The notes below the pieces were generated by a model that had not been told where the DNA came from, searched no databases, and saw nothing but the letters and a program-made list of their open reading frames with translations. Positions 10,637 to 19,049 of a stretch of 64,000 nucleotides of DNA are shown here, piece by piece; within the stretch, counting starts at the first letter, position 1, and each line of letters starts with the position of its first letter. Both the position numbers and the translations under genes were made by a program. The DNA is from an uncultured Rhodospirillaceae bacterium (GTDB lineage: Bacteria; Pseudomonadota; Alphaproteobacteria; Rhodospirillales; Magnetospirillaceae), in NCBI GenBank assembly GCA_937887565.1, contig CALABS010000040.1, positions 106,698 to 170,697 on the forward strand. The letters are read 5' to 3'.

Positions 10637-12262
10637 ATGCCGCATCCGACGCAGTTGCCCGCCTGGAAGGCGCTCGAGGCCCATGCCAGGGCCACGTCCT
10701 CGGAAACCATGCGCGACAGGTTCGACCGCGATCCCGGACGGTTCGGCGCCTTCTCGCTTCGGCTGGGCGATTTCCTGCTCGACTATTCCAAGAACCGGGT
10801 CGACCACGAGGCCATGGCGCTGCTGGCCGACCTGATGGCCCAGGCCGGCGTCGAGGCCGCCCGCGACGCCATGTTCTCGGGCCAGGCCATCAACACCACC
10901 GAGGGCCGGTCGGTGCTGCACGTGGCGCTCCGCAACCGCTCCAACCGCCCCATCCAGGTGGACGGCAAGGACGTCATGCCCGAGGTCAACCGGGTGCTCG
11001 ACAAGATGCGGACGTTCTCGGATCGGGTGCGGTCGGGGGCATGGACGGGTGCCACCGGCAAGGCCATCGCCGACGTGGTCAATATCGGCATCGGCGGCTC
11101 GGACCTGGGGCCGGTGATGGTGACCGAGGCGCTAAGGCCTTACCAGCGCGCCGATCTCGGGGTCCATTTCGTCTCCAATGTCGACGGCAGCGCCATCGCC
11201 GAGGTGTTGAAGCGCGTCGATCCCGAGACGACGCTGTTCATCGTCGCCTCCAAGACCTTCACCACCCAGGAGACCATCGCCAACGCCACCACCGCCCGCG
11301 ACTGGCTGGTCAGCCGGCTGGGGCCGGGGTCGGTGCCCCGCCATTTCGTCGCCCTGTCCACCAATGCCGGCGCGGTGGCCGCCTTCGGCATCGACACCGC
11401 CAACATGTTCGAGTTCTGGGACTGGGTGGGCGGCCGCTATTCGCTGTGGTCGGCCATCGGGCTGTCCATCGCCATCGCCATCGGCTTCGGCCGCTTCGAG
11501 GAGCTGCTGGCCGGCGCCCACGAGATGGACGAGCATTTCCGCGCCGCGCCTTTGGCCCGCAACATGCCGGCGCTGATGGCCGGCCTGGGCATCTGGTACA
11601 ACAACTTCCTGGGCGCGCAGGCTTATGCGGTGCTGCCCTACGACCAGTACCTGCACCGGCTGCCGGCCTACCTGCAGCAGCTCGACATGGAGTCCAACGG
11701 CAAGGGCACGGCCCGCGACGGCACGCCGGTGGGCTGGCAGACCGGCCCGATCCTGTTCGGCGAGGCCGGCACCAACGGCCAGCACGCCTTCTACCAGCTG
11801 ATCCACCAGGGCACCAAGCTGATCCCCTGCGACTTCATCGCCGCCGCCGAGACCCACAATCCGGTCGGCGAGCACCACCAACTGCTGCTGTCCAACTTCC
11901 TGGCCCAGCCCGAGGCGCTGATGCGCGGCAAGACCGAGGCCGAGGCGCGGGCCGAGAACCCCCATCTGTCCGACGCCGAGCTGGCCCACCGCGTCTTCCC
12001 CGGCGACAAGCCCACCAATTCCATCCTCTACCGCCGGCTCGACCCCTTCACCCTCGGCATGCTGATCGCGCTCTACGAGCACAAGGTGTTCGTCCAGGGC
12101 GTGGTGTGGGACGTCAACAGCTTCGACCAGTGGGGCGTCGAGTTGGGCAAGCAGCTGGCCAGGAAGATCCTGCCCGAACTGACGTCGTCAACGCCGCCCG
12201 CCGGCCATGATTCCTCCACCGGCGGGCTCATCGAGGCCATCCGGGCCTTGCGGAAGGGCTAG
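10637..12262 (+). CDS. pgi: glucose-6-phosphate isomerase
   Basis: Interconverts glucose-6-phosphate and fructose-6-phosphate in glycolysis and gluconeogenesis; 541 residues, close to the 549 of E. coli. Recognisable motifs are GIGGSDLGPVMV near residue 155, the phosphate-binding segment SKTFTTQET near 209, NQHAFYQLIHQGT (as GTNGQHAFYQL) near 378, and FDQWGVELGK near the C-terminus. The ATG at 10637 has a strong GGAGGGGAGA ribosome-binding site. The cobalamin gene cbiD starts two bases after the stop, so pgi and the cob genes may be co-transcribed. Confidence 0.97.
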   Translation: MPHPTQLPAWKALEAHARATSSETMRDRFDRDPGRFGAFSLRLGDFLLDYSKNRVDHEAMALLADLMAQAGVEAARDAMFSGQAINTTEGRSVLHVALRNRSNRPIQVDGKDVMPEVNRVLDKMRTFSDRVRSGAWTGATGKAIADVVNIGIGGSDLGPVMVTEALRPYQRADLGVHFVSNVDGSAIAEVLKRVDPETTLFIVASKTFTTQETIANATTARDWLVSRLGPGSVPRHFVALSTNAGAVAAFGIDTANMFEFWDWVGGRYSLWSAIGLSIAIAIGFGRFEELLAGAHEMDEHFRAAPLARNMPALMAGLGIWYNNFLGAQAYAVLPYDQYLHRLPAYLQQLDMESNGKGTARDGTPVGWQTGPILFGEAGTNGQHAFYQLIHQGTKLIPCDFIAAAETHNPVGEHHQLLLSNFLAQPEALMRGKTEAEARAENPHLSDAELAHRVFPGDKPTNSILYRRLDPFTLGMLIALYEHKVFVQGVVWDVNSFDQWGVELGKQLARKILPELTSSTPPAGHDSSTGGLIEAIRALRKG

Positions 12263-12263
12263 G

Positions 12264-13316
12264 GTGGCGGAAAAACCCCTGCGGCCGGGCTGGACCACGG
12301 GGGCCTGCGCCGCCGCCGCCGCCAAGGCCGCCTTCGTCGCGCTGCATTCCGGCCGCTTTCCCGACCCGGTGACCATCCGCCTGCCGCGCGGGCGGACCCC
12401 GTCCTTCGCCCTGGCCCGCACCGGCCGGAGCGGCGGCAAGGCCACCGCCGGCATCATCAAGGATGCCGGCGACGATCCCGACGTCACCCACGGCGCCATG
12501 ATCCTGGCCACCGTCGCGCCGGCGCCGCCCGGCACCGGCATCGCCTTCCGCGCCGGCCCCGGTGTCGGCACCGTCACCCTTCCCGGCCTGCCGCTGGCGG
12601 TGGGCGAGCCGGCCATCAATCCCGGCCCGCGCGCCCAGATCGCCGACAACATCGCCGACGCTGCGGCGGAACTGGGCGTGACGGTCGACGTCGTGGTGAC
12701 GATCTCCGTCCCCAATGGCGAGGCGCTGGCGGGCAGGACCATGAACGCGCGGCTCGGCATCCTCGGCGGGCTGTCGGTGCTGGGCACCACCGGGGTAGTG
12801 GTGCCCTATTCCTGCTCGGCCTGGGTGCATTCCATCCATCGCGGCGTCGACGTCGCCGCCGCGCTGGGCATCTGCCATCTGGGCGCCAGCACCGGCAAGA
12901 CCTCGGAGGCGGCGCTGCAGCGCGAGCTGACCCTGCCCGACCAGGCGCTGATCGACATGGGCGACATGGCCGGCGCCCTGCTCAAATACCTGCGCGCCCG
13001 CCCGCCCCGCAAGCTGACCCTGTGCGGCGGCTTCGCCAAGCTGGCCAAGCTGGCGGCCGGGGCGATGGATCTGCACAGCAAGGCGTCGGCCGTCGACATC
13101 GCCCGGCTGGCGGCGCTGTTGCCCGCCGAGCTGCGCGCCGAGGGCCGCGCCTGCTCGTCCGCCGCCCAGGTGCTGGCCCTGGGCGAGGCGGCCGGCATCG
13201 GCGACGCGGTGGCGAAGGGCGCCCGCGAGACCTGCCTCGCGGTGCTGGCCGGCGGCACCGAGGTGGCGGTGATCGCCGTCGATCGCGCCGGCCGCGTGGT
13301 GGGAAGGGCCGGATGA
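12264..13316 (+). CDS. cbiD: cobalt-precorrin-5B C1-methyltransferase
   Basis: Methylates C-1 and removes the two-carbon fragment during corrin ring contraction; 350 residues. The N-terminal signature LRPGWTTGACAAAAAKA is diagnostic of CbiD. Also present are NPGPRAQIADNI and the C-terminal CGGFAKLAKLAAG. The GTG at 12264 is chosen: homology starts there and an upstream in-frame ATG would run deep into pgi. It overlaps cobK by ATGA. CbiD belongs to the early-cobalt pathway, whereas CobS/CobT at 19-22 kb insert cobalt late, so this organism carries enzymes of both kinds. Confidence 0.93.
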   Translation: MAEKPLRPGWTTGACAAAAAKAAFVALHSGRFPDPVTIRLPRGRTPSFALARTGRSGGKATAGIIKDAGDDPDVTHGAMILATVAPAPPGTGIAFRAGPGVGTVTLPGLPLAVGEPAINPGPRAQIADNIADAAAELGVTVDVVVTISVPNGEALAGRTMNARLGILGGLSVLGTTGVVVPYSCSAWVHSIHRGVDVAAALGICHLGASTGKTSEAALQRELTLPDQALIDMGDMAGALLKYLRARPPRKLTLCGGFAKLAKLAAGAMDLHSKASAVDIARLAALLPAELRAEGRACSSAAQVLALGEAAGIGDAVAKGARETCLAVLAGGTEVAVIAVDRAGRVVGRAG

Positions 13317-14044
13317 GGACCCTGATCCTCGGCGGCACCGGCGAGGCCGCCGCCCTGGCGCGGGCGCTGGCGGGGCGCGACGTGGTCACCTCGCTGGCCG
13401 GGCGCACCGCCGCCATGCCCGACCTGCCCGGCCGGGTGCGGATCGGCGGGTTCGGCGGCGCGGCGGGCCTGGAAGCCTTCCTGCGGGCCGAGGGCATCGG
13501 CGCGGTGGTCGACGCCACCCATCCGTTCGCCGCCCGCATCTCCGCCCATGCCGCCGAGGCCTGCGCCGCCCTGGCCGTGCCCCGGCTGGTGCTGGCGCGG
13601 CCGGCCTGGGAGAAGGCGCCCGGCGATACCTGGGTCGAGGTGGACACCATGGCCGAGGCCGCCGCCGCCCTGCCCGCCCTCGGCCGTCGTGTCTTCCTCA
13701 CCGTCGGCAGCCAGGAGGCCGCCTTCGCCGCCGTCACGGGGGTGCATTTCGTGGTGCGGCTGATCGCGCCGGGCTCGCCGCCGCTGGCGGATTGCACCGT
13801 GGTGACCGGGCGCGGTCCCTTCACCGAGGCCGGCGAGGCGGCGCTGCTGCGCGTGCATCGCATCGACGTGGTGGTCAGCAAGGCCTCGGGCGGGGCCGCC
13901 ACCTATCCCAAGATCGCCGCCGCCCGCGCCCTCGGCATCCCGGTGCTGATGATCCGCCGCCCGCCGCCGCCGCCGGGACCGGCGGTGTCCAGTCTCGTCG
14001 ACGCGGTGGCGTGGGTCGAGGGGGTCACTCCTTCCCCGGCCTGA
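13313..14044 (+). CDS. cobK: precorrin-6A reductase
   Basis: NAD(P)H-dependent reductase that acts after the C-1 methylation step in cobalamin synthesis; 243 residues. It begins with the dinucleotide-binding strand LILGGTGEAAALARAL. VVDATHPFAARISAHA near 66 and VVVSKASGGAATYPKI near 185 are the CobK/CbiJ family signatures. The ATG overlaps the cbiD stop, so translation is coupled. Its 3' end overlaps the end of convergent cobM by 20 bases. Confidence 0.92.
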   Translation: MRTLILGGTGEAAALARALAGRDVVTSLAGRTAAMPDLPGRVRIGGFGGAAGLEAFLRAEGIGAVVDATHPFAARISAHAAEACAALAVPRLVLARPAWEKAPGDTWVEVDTMAEAAAALPALGRRVFLTVGSQEAAFAAVTGVHFVVRLIAPGSPPLADCTVVTGRGPFTEAGEAALLRVHRIDVVVSKASGGAATYPKIAAARALGIPVLMIRRPPPPPGPAVSSLVDAVAWVEGVTPSPA

Positions 14045-14786
14045 GCACGTGGGTGTGGTCGGCGGCATAGAGGCGGGAATCGGTGAACTCGGCCCCGCCG
14101 AACACCCGTCCCACCAGGATCAGCGCGGTGCGGGTGAAGCCGGCCGCCTTCACCTTGTCGCGGATGTCGGCCAGGGTGCCGCGCACGAAGGCCTGGTCCG
14201 GCCACGACACCCGGTAGGCCACCACCACCGGGCAATCGGCACCGTAGAGCGGCGCCAGCTCCTTGACCACGTTGGCCAGATTGTTGACCGAGAGGTGAAT
14301 GGCCAAGGTGGCGCCGCTCTGGCCGAGGGTGGCGAGATCCTCGCCCGCGGGCATGGCCGAGCTGCGCATGGCGGTGCGCGTCACGATCACCGTCTGCGAC
14401 ACGTCGGGCAGGGTCAGTTCGGTGGACAGGGCGGCGGCGGCGGCGGCGAAGGCCGGCACGCCGGGGGTGACGTCGTAGGGAATCCCCAGGGCGTCCAGCC
14501 GCCGCATCTGCTCGGCGGTGGCGCCATAGATGGAGGGATCGCCGGAATGCACACGCGCCACGTCGCGGCCCGCCGCGTGGGCGGCCGCCATCTCGGCGAC
14601 GATCTCGTCGAGATGCATGGGCGCGGTGTCCAGCACGCGGGCGCCGGGGGCGGCCTCGGCGACGATCTCGGGCGGCACCAGCGATCCGGCATACAGCACC
14701 ACCGGGCAGCGGCGGACGAGGGCGAGGCCGCGGACGGTGATGAGGTCGGGGGCGCCGGGGCCGGCGCCGATGAAATGAACGGTCAT
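14025..14786 (-). CDS. cobM: precorrin-4 C11-methyltransferase
   Basis: SAM-dependent methyltransferase that adds the C-11 methyl in corrin synthesis, the step before CbiD; 253 residues. The tetrapyrrole-methylase start MTVHFIGAGPGAPDLITVRG is present, as are VLDTAPMHLDEI, VHSGDPSIYGA and TPGVPAFAAAAA, all typical of CobM/CbiF. It runs convergently with cobK. CobM, CbiD and CobK catalyse three consecutive steps. Confidence 0.94.
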   Translation of the reverse strand: MTVHFIGAGPGAPDLITVRGLALVRRCPVVLYAGSLVPPEIVAEAAPGARVLDTAPMHLDEIVAEMAAAHAAGRDVARVHSGDPSIYGATAEQMRRLDALGIPYDVTPGVPAFAAAAAALSTELTLPDVSQTVIVTRTAMRSSAMPAGEDLATLGQSGATLAIHLSVNNLANVVKELAPLYGADCPVVVAYRVSWPDQAFVRGTLADIRDKVKAAGFTRTALILVGRVFGGAEFTDSRLYAADHTHVLRPGKE

Positions 14787-14930
14787 GATGGCCGGATCGT
14801 TGCGGGCGGGGCGGCCACCATAGCCGGCCAAGGCGGCGGGAGCCAGCCCCCCCGTACCCGTTTGCGGCGGGAACAATGGCTGGGGACCCGGCATTTGCAC
14901 AGGCGGAACCCAACCGATGCGAGGCCCCCC

Positions 14931-15326
14931 ATGCGCTCCGTCCTTCCGGCCCTCCTGGTGGCCTTCGGCCTGGCCCTGGCGGCGCCCGCCGCCATGGCCG
15001 CCGCCGAGGAACCGCCGGCGCCGTCCGCGGCGCTGGACCCCATGCCCGACGACCGCGAACTGGTGGATTTCGTGTCGGCCTTCGTGCGGCTGATGGGCGT
15101 CCAGCACGGCTACATGATGCTGATCAGCCAGGAGCCCGACCCCATGCGGGTCGAGGAACTGAAGGTCCGGGCGGTCGAGGACATGGAGGAGGCCATCCGG
15201 CACGACGGCATGAGCGTCGACCGCTACAATTCCATCGCGCTGGCCATCCGCGAGGATACGGCCCTGCAGGGGCGCGTCGAGGGCATCATCGAGCAGATGG
15301 CCTCGGACCCGTCGGCCGAGGAATAA
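14931..15326 (+). CDS. DUF4168-like exported protein
   Basis: A 131-residue protein with a clear signal peptide (about 1-23, ending AAPAAMAAA). A helical domain follows, with the DUF4168 pattern: LVDFVSAFVRLMGVQ early and MSVDRYNSIALAIREDTALQGRV late. The role of the family is unknown; the protein is probably periplasmic. It starts a run of three small genes with the same orientation, divergent from cobM. Confidence 0.72.
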   Translation: MRSVLPALLVAFGLALAAPAAMAAAEEPPAPSAALDPMPDDRELVDFVSAFVRLMGVQHGYMMLISQEPDPMRVEELKVRAVEDMEEAIRHDGMSVDRYNSIALAIREDTALQGRVEGIIEQMASDPSAEE

Positions 15327-15340
15327 AGGGAGACACCGCC

Positions 15341-15655
15341 ATGCGGATCGCCGTCGCCGTCCTCGCCGCCGCCCTGGCGCCCGCCGCCGCCGCCGCCCAG
15401 GACCAGCAGCAGGCCATGACCCCCGGCGCCGGCGCCAGCGGCCCGCCGGTCTACGAGATCGTCGCCGCCGACCGCGAGACGGCGTGGCGGATCAACCGGG
15501 TCACCGGCGAGGTGACGATCTGCCGCATCGACACCACCGGCGGCCTGGACAGCGTGCGCGCCCGCTGCTCCCCGGCGGCCATGGCCCAGGGGGCGGGCAC
15601 CGAGCAGTCGATGACGCCGCCCGCCGCCGCTCCCGCCGGGAGTGGTCCGCCATGA
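15341..15655 (+). CDS. small exported protein of unknown function
   Basis: A 104-residue protein with an N-terminal signal peptide (MRIAVAVLAAALAPAAAAAQ). The short mature part has a beta-like core, YEIVAADRETAWRINRVTGEVTICRI, and a second Cys about 20 residues later (RARCS), so a disulfide is possible. The C-terminus is low-complexity Pro/Ala. The ribosome-binding site is AAAGGGAGA, 14 bases after the previous stop, and the gene overlaps the next one by ATGA. I do not recognise the family. Confidence 0.7.
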   Translation: MRIAVAVLAAALAPAAAAAQDQQQAMTPGAGASGPPVYEIVAADRETAWRINRVTGEVTICRIDTTGGLDSVRARCSPAAMAQGAGTEQSMTPPAAAPAGSGPP

Positions 15656-15864
15656 CCGCCAGCCGGCCGCCGCCGCCGCCATCGCGGCCGGTGGGCGAGG
15701 ACGACCTGCTGGCCTATGTGGACGGCCGGCTGCAAGACGCCCGGCGGCGCGAGGTCGAACGTCACCTGCTGTCCCACCCCGCCGACGCCGTGCGGGTGGC
15801 GGCCGACTTGGCCATCCAGGAGGGCCTGCGGCGATTGTTCAGATCGCCACCACCAGCGGGGTGA
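15652..15864 (+). CDS. short anti-sigma-factor-like N-terminal domain
   Basis: A 70-residue protein. The segment DDLLAYVDGRLQDARRREVERHLLSHPADAVRVAAD resembles the N-terminal cytoplasmic domain of ECF anti-sigma factors, but the zinc-binding HxxxCxxC of the ZAS type is absent. There is no membrane helix or sensor domain, so it is either a truncated remnant or a free-standing domain. No sigma-factor gene is adjacent. The start is coupled by ATGA to the previous gene, and the 3' end overlaps the convergent phosphoesterase gene by 26 bases. Confidence 0.55.
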   Translation: MTASRPPPPPSRPVGEDDLLAYVDGRLQDARRREVERHLLSHPADAVRVAADLAIQEGLRRLFRSPPPAG

Positions 15865-16594
15865 AGTCCTCGTTCTCGGGGGTGCCGCGCTGGCGGGTGA
15901 CGACGCGGGTGCGGCCGATGGCGTGATCGCAGTCCCAATGGGTATGGCCGTGCACCCACAGCAGCGGCTGGCGGGCGGCGATCAGCCCGTCGAGCCCGGT
16001 CACAGAGGCGGTGGTCGGCACATGCTCGGGCCGCCGCGCCTTCAGGCTGGCGGCGGTGGGGCAGTGGTGGGTGACCACGATGGTGTCGCCGCCGAACTCC
16101 TCGGCCAAGGCGCGGTCCAGGAAGGCGACGCTGGCGCGGTTCCAGGCCAGCACCTGGGCGGCGGTCAGGGTGCGGCCGTCCGAGCCGCGCCCGTTCCTGT
16201 AATCGGGCATCTTCTCCTGGGCGAGGCGCATGGCGGCGTCGGGGTCGCCCTCGAGGGCGTAGTCGGTCCACAGGGTGGCGCCCAGCACCCGCAGGCGGCG
16301 GTCGCCGAAGACGAACTCGGCCTGCTGGTCCTGCAGGAAGGTCAGGCCCGGCACCCCGGCGGCGAGGCGGCGCAGCTCGGCGATGGGGTCGGTCCCCTCG
16401 CCCCAATGCCAGTGCTCGCGGTTGCCGGCCACGTAGGCGCAGGCTTGGCCGCGCAGGTGGTCGGCGATCCAGCGCACCCCCTCGGGGCCCCAGCCGATGT
16501 CCCCGGCCAGCAGCCACAGGTCGGCCTCGACGGCGGGGGAATGAAAGGGACCCTTCTCGACGTGAAGGTCGCTCATGATGGCCAGACGGATCAT
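15839..16594 (-). CDS. metallophosphoesterase (calcineurin-like)
   Basis: Cytoplasmic two-metal phosphoesterase of 251 residues. The metal-binding motifs appear in order: DLHVEKG near residue 9, GDIGWG near 31, GNREHW near 56, VVTHHCPT near 174 and GHTHWD near 214. The substrate cannot be told from sequence. It lies downstream of ccmB on the same strand after 48 bases. Confidence 0.9.
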   Translation of the reverse strand: MIRLAIMSDLHVEKGPFHSPAVEADLWLLAGDIGWGPEGVRWIADHLRGQACAYVAGNREHWHWGEGTDPIAELRRLAAGVPGLTFLQDQQAEFVFGDRRLRVLGATLWTDYALEGDPDAAMRLAQEKMPDYRNGRGSDGRTLTAAQVLAWNRASVAFLDRALAEEFGGDTIVVTHHCPTAASLKARRPEHVPTTASVTGLDGLIAARQPLLWVHGHTHWDCDHAIGRTRVVTRQRGTPENEDFTPLVVAI

Positions 16595-16642
16595 GGCCGG
16601 CGTATTAGCACATGCTCATACGCCGCGTCCAGCGCGACGGCC

Positions 16643-17308
16643 CTACTCCAGGGCCTGCCGCAACCCGGCCGCCGCCGCCCACGGCGCCAGCGGCAGCGCG
16701 CCGGCCAGGATTCCGGCCAGGATCATCAGATGCGGCTTGGCCGACAGCCCCTGCACCGAGGCGTCGATGGCGCCGACCGCGAAGATCAGCACCGGCACGT
16801 AGAGCGGCAGGATCAGCAGCGACAGCAGCACGCCGCCGCGCCGGGCCCCCAGCACCAGGGCGGCGCCGATGGCGCCGATCAGCGACAGCACCGGCGTGCC
16901 CAGCGCCATGGCAGCCAACAGGGTGCCGAAACCGTCGGCGTTCATGTGCAGCAGAACCGCCAGGACGGGGGCGGCCACCATCAGCGGCAGGCCGGTTGTC
17001 AGCCAGTGGGCCACCACCTTGGCGGCCACCACGATCTCCAGCGGCGTCGGCGTCAACACCAGCAGCTCCAGCGAGCCGTCCTCGTAATCGGCCTGGAACA
17101 GCCGGTCCAGCGACAGCATGGAGGCCAGGAGCGCGGTGACCATCAACACACCGGCCGCCACCCGCTCGAGGATGCCCGATTCGGGGCCGATGCCGAACGG
17201 GAACAGCACCACGGTCAGGATGAAGAAGGTCACCACCATGATGCTGTCCGAGCCCTGGCGCAGGGCCAGGCGCAGGTCGCGGCGGATGATCTCGAAAAAC
17301 CGCTTCAC
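16643..17308 (-). CDS. ccmB: heme exporter membrane subunit CcmB
   Basis: Integral membrane subunit of the CcmAB complex, which with CcmC/D releases holo-CcmE for periplasmic cytochrome c maturation; 221 residues with about six hydrophobic helices. The family stretches LSLDRLFQADYEDGSLELL and GTPVLSLIGAIGAAL are present. The start is a GTG overlapping the ccmA stop (GTGA). The other ccm genes are not in this window. Confidence 0.93.
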   Translation of the reverse strand: MKRFFEIIRRDLRLALRQGSDSIMVVTFFILTVVLFPFGIGPESGILERVAAGVLMVTALLASMLSLDRLFQADYEDGSLELLVLTPTPLEIVVAAKVVAHWLTTGLPLMVAAPVLAVLLHMNADGFGTLLAAMALGTPVLSLIGAIGAALVLGARRGGVLLSLLILPLYVPVLIFAVGAIDASVQGLSAKPHLMILAGILAGALPLAPWAAAAGLRQALE

Positions 17309-17976
17309 GACTCGAGCTCCTCGTCCTCGGCCGGGGCGAAGCGGTCCAGATGCAGCTCGCGCGCCCCGGGCAGGTCGACGTCCAGATGGGTGGACAGCAC
17401 GATCATGCCGCCCTTGGCGCGGTGCTCGGCGAACACCGCCTCCAGCACCTTGATGGACTTGCGGTCCAGCGCCGTGGTGGGCTCGTCCAGCAGCCACAGC
17501 GGGCTGGGCGCCGCCAGCAGGCGGGCCAGGTTGGTGCGCCGCTTCTGGCCGGCCGACAGCATCTTGCCGGGAATGTCGCGCAGATGGCCGAGCCCGAACC
17601 GCTCCAGCGCCCCCTCGACGGCGCGGGCGGCGGTGGCGGCGTGGGGCTCGTGGACGCGGGCCCAGAAGCGCAGGTTCTCGGTGACGGTCAGCACCGGCTT
17701 GATGGCGTCGTGGTGGCCGACATAATGGCTGCGCCCGGCATGGGCCTCGACGTCCTCGCCCACCGCCTGGCCGCGCCAGGCCAGATTTCCGGCCGCCGGC
17801 TTGAGCAGGCCGGCCATCACCCGGAGCAGGCTGGACTTGCCCGACCCGTTGGGTCCCAGCAGCACCAGGGCGTCGCCCTCGGACATCTGGAAGTCGAGGC
17901 CGGCGAACACCACCCGCCCCCCGCGCACGCAGGCGAGGCCGTGGCCGGAGAAACAGACGGAAGCATCGGCGGTCAT
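17305..17976 (-). CDS. ccmA: heme exporter ATP-binding subunit CcmA
   Basis: ABC ATPase that partners CcmB in cytochrome c biogenesis; 223 residues. Walker A LGPNGSGKSS is near 41, the signature is the CcmA-type LSAGQKRR near 134 rather than LSGGQ, and Walker B WLLDEPTTALD is near 155. The ATG at 17976 fits family length. It is preceded by bolA on the same strand, with a strong hairpin between them. Confidence 0.94.
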   Translation of the reverse strand: MTADASVCFSGHGLACVRGGRVVFAGLDFQMSEGDALVLLGPNGSGKSSLLRVMAGLLKPAAGNLAWRGQAVGEDVEAHAGRSHYVGHHDAIKPVLTVTENLRFWARVHEPHAATAARAVEGALERFGLGHLRDIPGKMLSAGQKRRTNLARLLAAPSPLWLLDEPTTALDRKSIKVLEAVFAEHRAKGGMIVLSTHLDVDLPGARELHLDRFAPAEDEELES

Positions 17977-18021
17977 GGCCGAAGGGTATGGCAGAAAAGG
18001 CGGCGCTTGCCCACCGCCAAT

Positions 18022-18052
18022 CTCCCTCCCCCGGCTCCGCCGGGGGAGGGAG
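18022..18052 (-). terminator. 14-bp perfect hairpin between bolA and ccmA
   Basis: A perfect stem (18022-18035 with 18039-18052, CTCCCTCCCCCGGC arm) with a three-base loop lies just after the bolA stop. There is no U-tract, so it may be a weak or factor-assisted terminator or a dispersed palindrome. Confidence 0.45.
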
Positions 18053-18059
18053 CCGCTCG

Positions 18060-18326
18060 TCATTCGCCCGGCGCCAGGGTCCTCAGCGCCATGGCGTGGA
18101 CGCGGCCGGCCAGTTCCTCGGCCAGCAGCGCGTTCACCATGCGGTGGCGCTCGACGCGGGACTTGCCGGCGAAGGCCTCCGACACGATCTCGATGGTGAA
18201 ATGGCTCTCGCCCTCGGGATTGGCCCCGGCGTGGCCGGCATGGCGGTGGGAGTCGTCGACGACGGCGAGGCGGATGGGGTTCAGCCCCTCGGCCAGCTTG
18301 CGTTCGATGGCGGACCGGACCTTCAT
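18060..18326 (-). CDS. bolA: BolA-family protein
   Basis: An 88-residue BolA-like protein. These partner monothiol glutaredoxins in Fe-S trafficking and iron regulation. The class II KH-like fold is suggested by MKVRSAIERKLAEGLNPIRLAVVDDSHRH and the conserved FTIEIVSEAFAGKSRVERHRMV (about 45-66) with its invariant His. The ATG at 18326 is preferred over an upstream TTG because AGGAGAAGG precedes it. No glutaredoxin gene is visible nearby. Confidence 0.88.
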   Translation of the reverse strand: MKVRSAIERKLAEGLNPIRLAVVDDSHRHAGHAGANPEGESHFTIEIVSEAFAGKSRVERHRMVNALLAEELAGRVHAMALRTLAPGE

Positions 18327-18439
18327 TCCTTCTCCTGGCGTCAAATGGGTGTCCGTCGGAAGTGGTATGCGGGACGCGCCGCGTCAAGTGCGTCGTGCCG
18401 CCTTGCCAGCCGTGAGCCCAGCCATCATTATGACCGACC

Positions 18440-19012
18440 ATGAAGGCATCCAGCACCAAGCGTTCCTGGCACGTCGCCTACGACGACCCCGAGCCCGCCC
18501 GGGCGGCGAGGCGGTGCGACCATCCCGGCTGCACCCGCGAGGGCGAGTATCGGGCGCCGCGGTCGCGCGACCACCTGGACGACTACTACTGGTTCTGCCT
18601 CGACCACGTGCGGGCCTACAACGCCGCCTGGGACTACTACAAGGGCATGAGCGCCGACCAGATCGAGGCCGAGATCCGCACCTCGACCACCTGGCAAAGG
18701 CCCACCTGGCCGCTGGGGCAGAAGACCTCGAACCGCAAGTTCAACTTCGCCGTCAACGACCCCTTCGGCCTGTTCGACGACGAGCACGACGAGATCAAGC
18801 GGGCCAAGACCCGGCCGCCGACCCCCGAGGAGAAGGCCATGACGGTGCTGGGGTTGGAGGGACCGCTGACCCTGGCCGCGCTGAAGGCCCGCTACAAGGA
18901 ACTGGTGAAGCTCCACCATCCCGACGCCAACAACGGCGACAAGGCCGCCGAGGAGCGCTTCAAGGACGTCAGCCAGGCCTACACCACCCTTCTCAACAGC
19001 CTGAACGCATGA
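18440..19012 (+). CDS. J-domain (DnaJ-like) protein
   Basis: A 190-residue protein with a J domain at its C-terminus (about 132-188: VLGLEGPLTLAALKARYKEL, then HHPDAN with the HPD motif, then FKDVSQAYTTLL). The N-terminal part has two Cys pairs' worth of residues (CDHPGCTREG and FCLDH) in a possible zinc site, followed by an aromatic-rich region. This layout is common in alphaproteobacteria immediately before cobS, as here (37 bases). It is a cochaperone for DnaK; the client is unknown. Confidence 0.88.
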   Translation: MKASSTKRSWHVAYDDPEPARAARRCDHPGCTREGEYRAPRSRDHLDDYYWFCLDHVRAYNAAWDYYKGMSADQIEAEIRTSTTWQRPTWPLGQKTSNRKFNFAVNDPFGLFDDEHDEIKRAKTRPPTPEEKAMTVLGLEGPLTLAALKARYKELVKLHHPDANNGDKAAEERFKDVSQAYTTLLNSLNA

Positions 19013-19049
19013 GACGCCGGGGCCCACCCGGACACCCAAGGAACCCGAT

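Noticed and set aside
18022..18052. Classical rho-independent terminator
   Set aside because: The stem is perfect but no U-tract follows on either strand, so it is listed only as a candidate.
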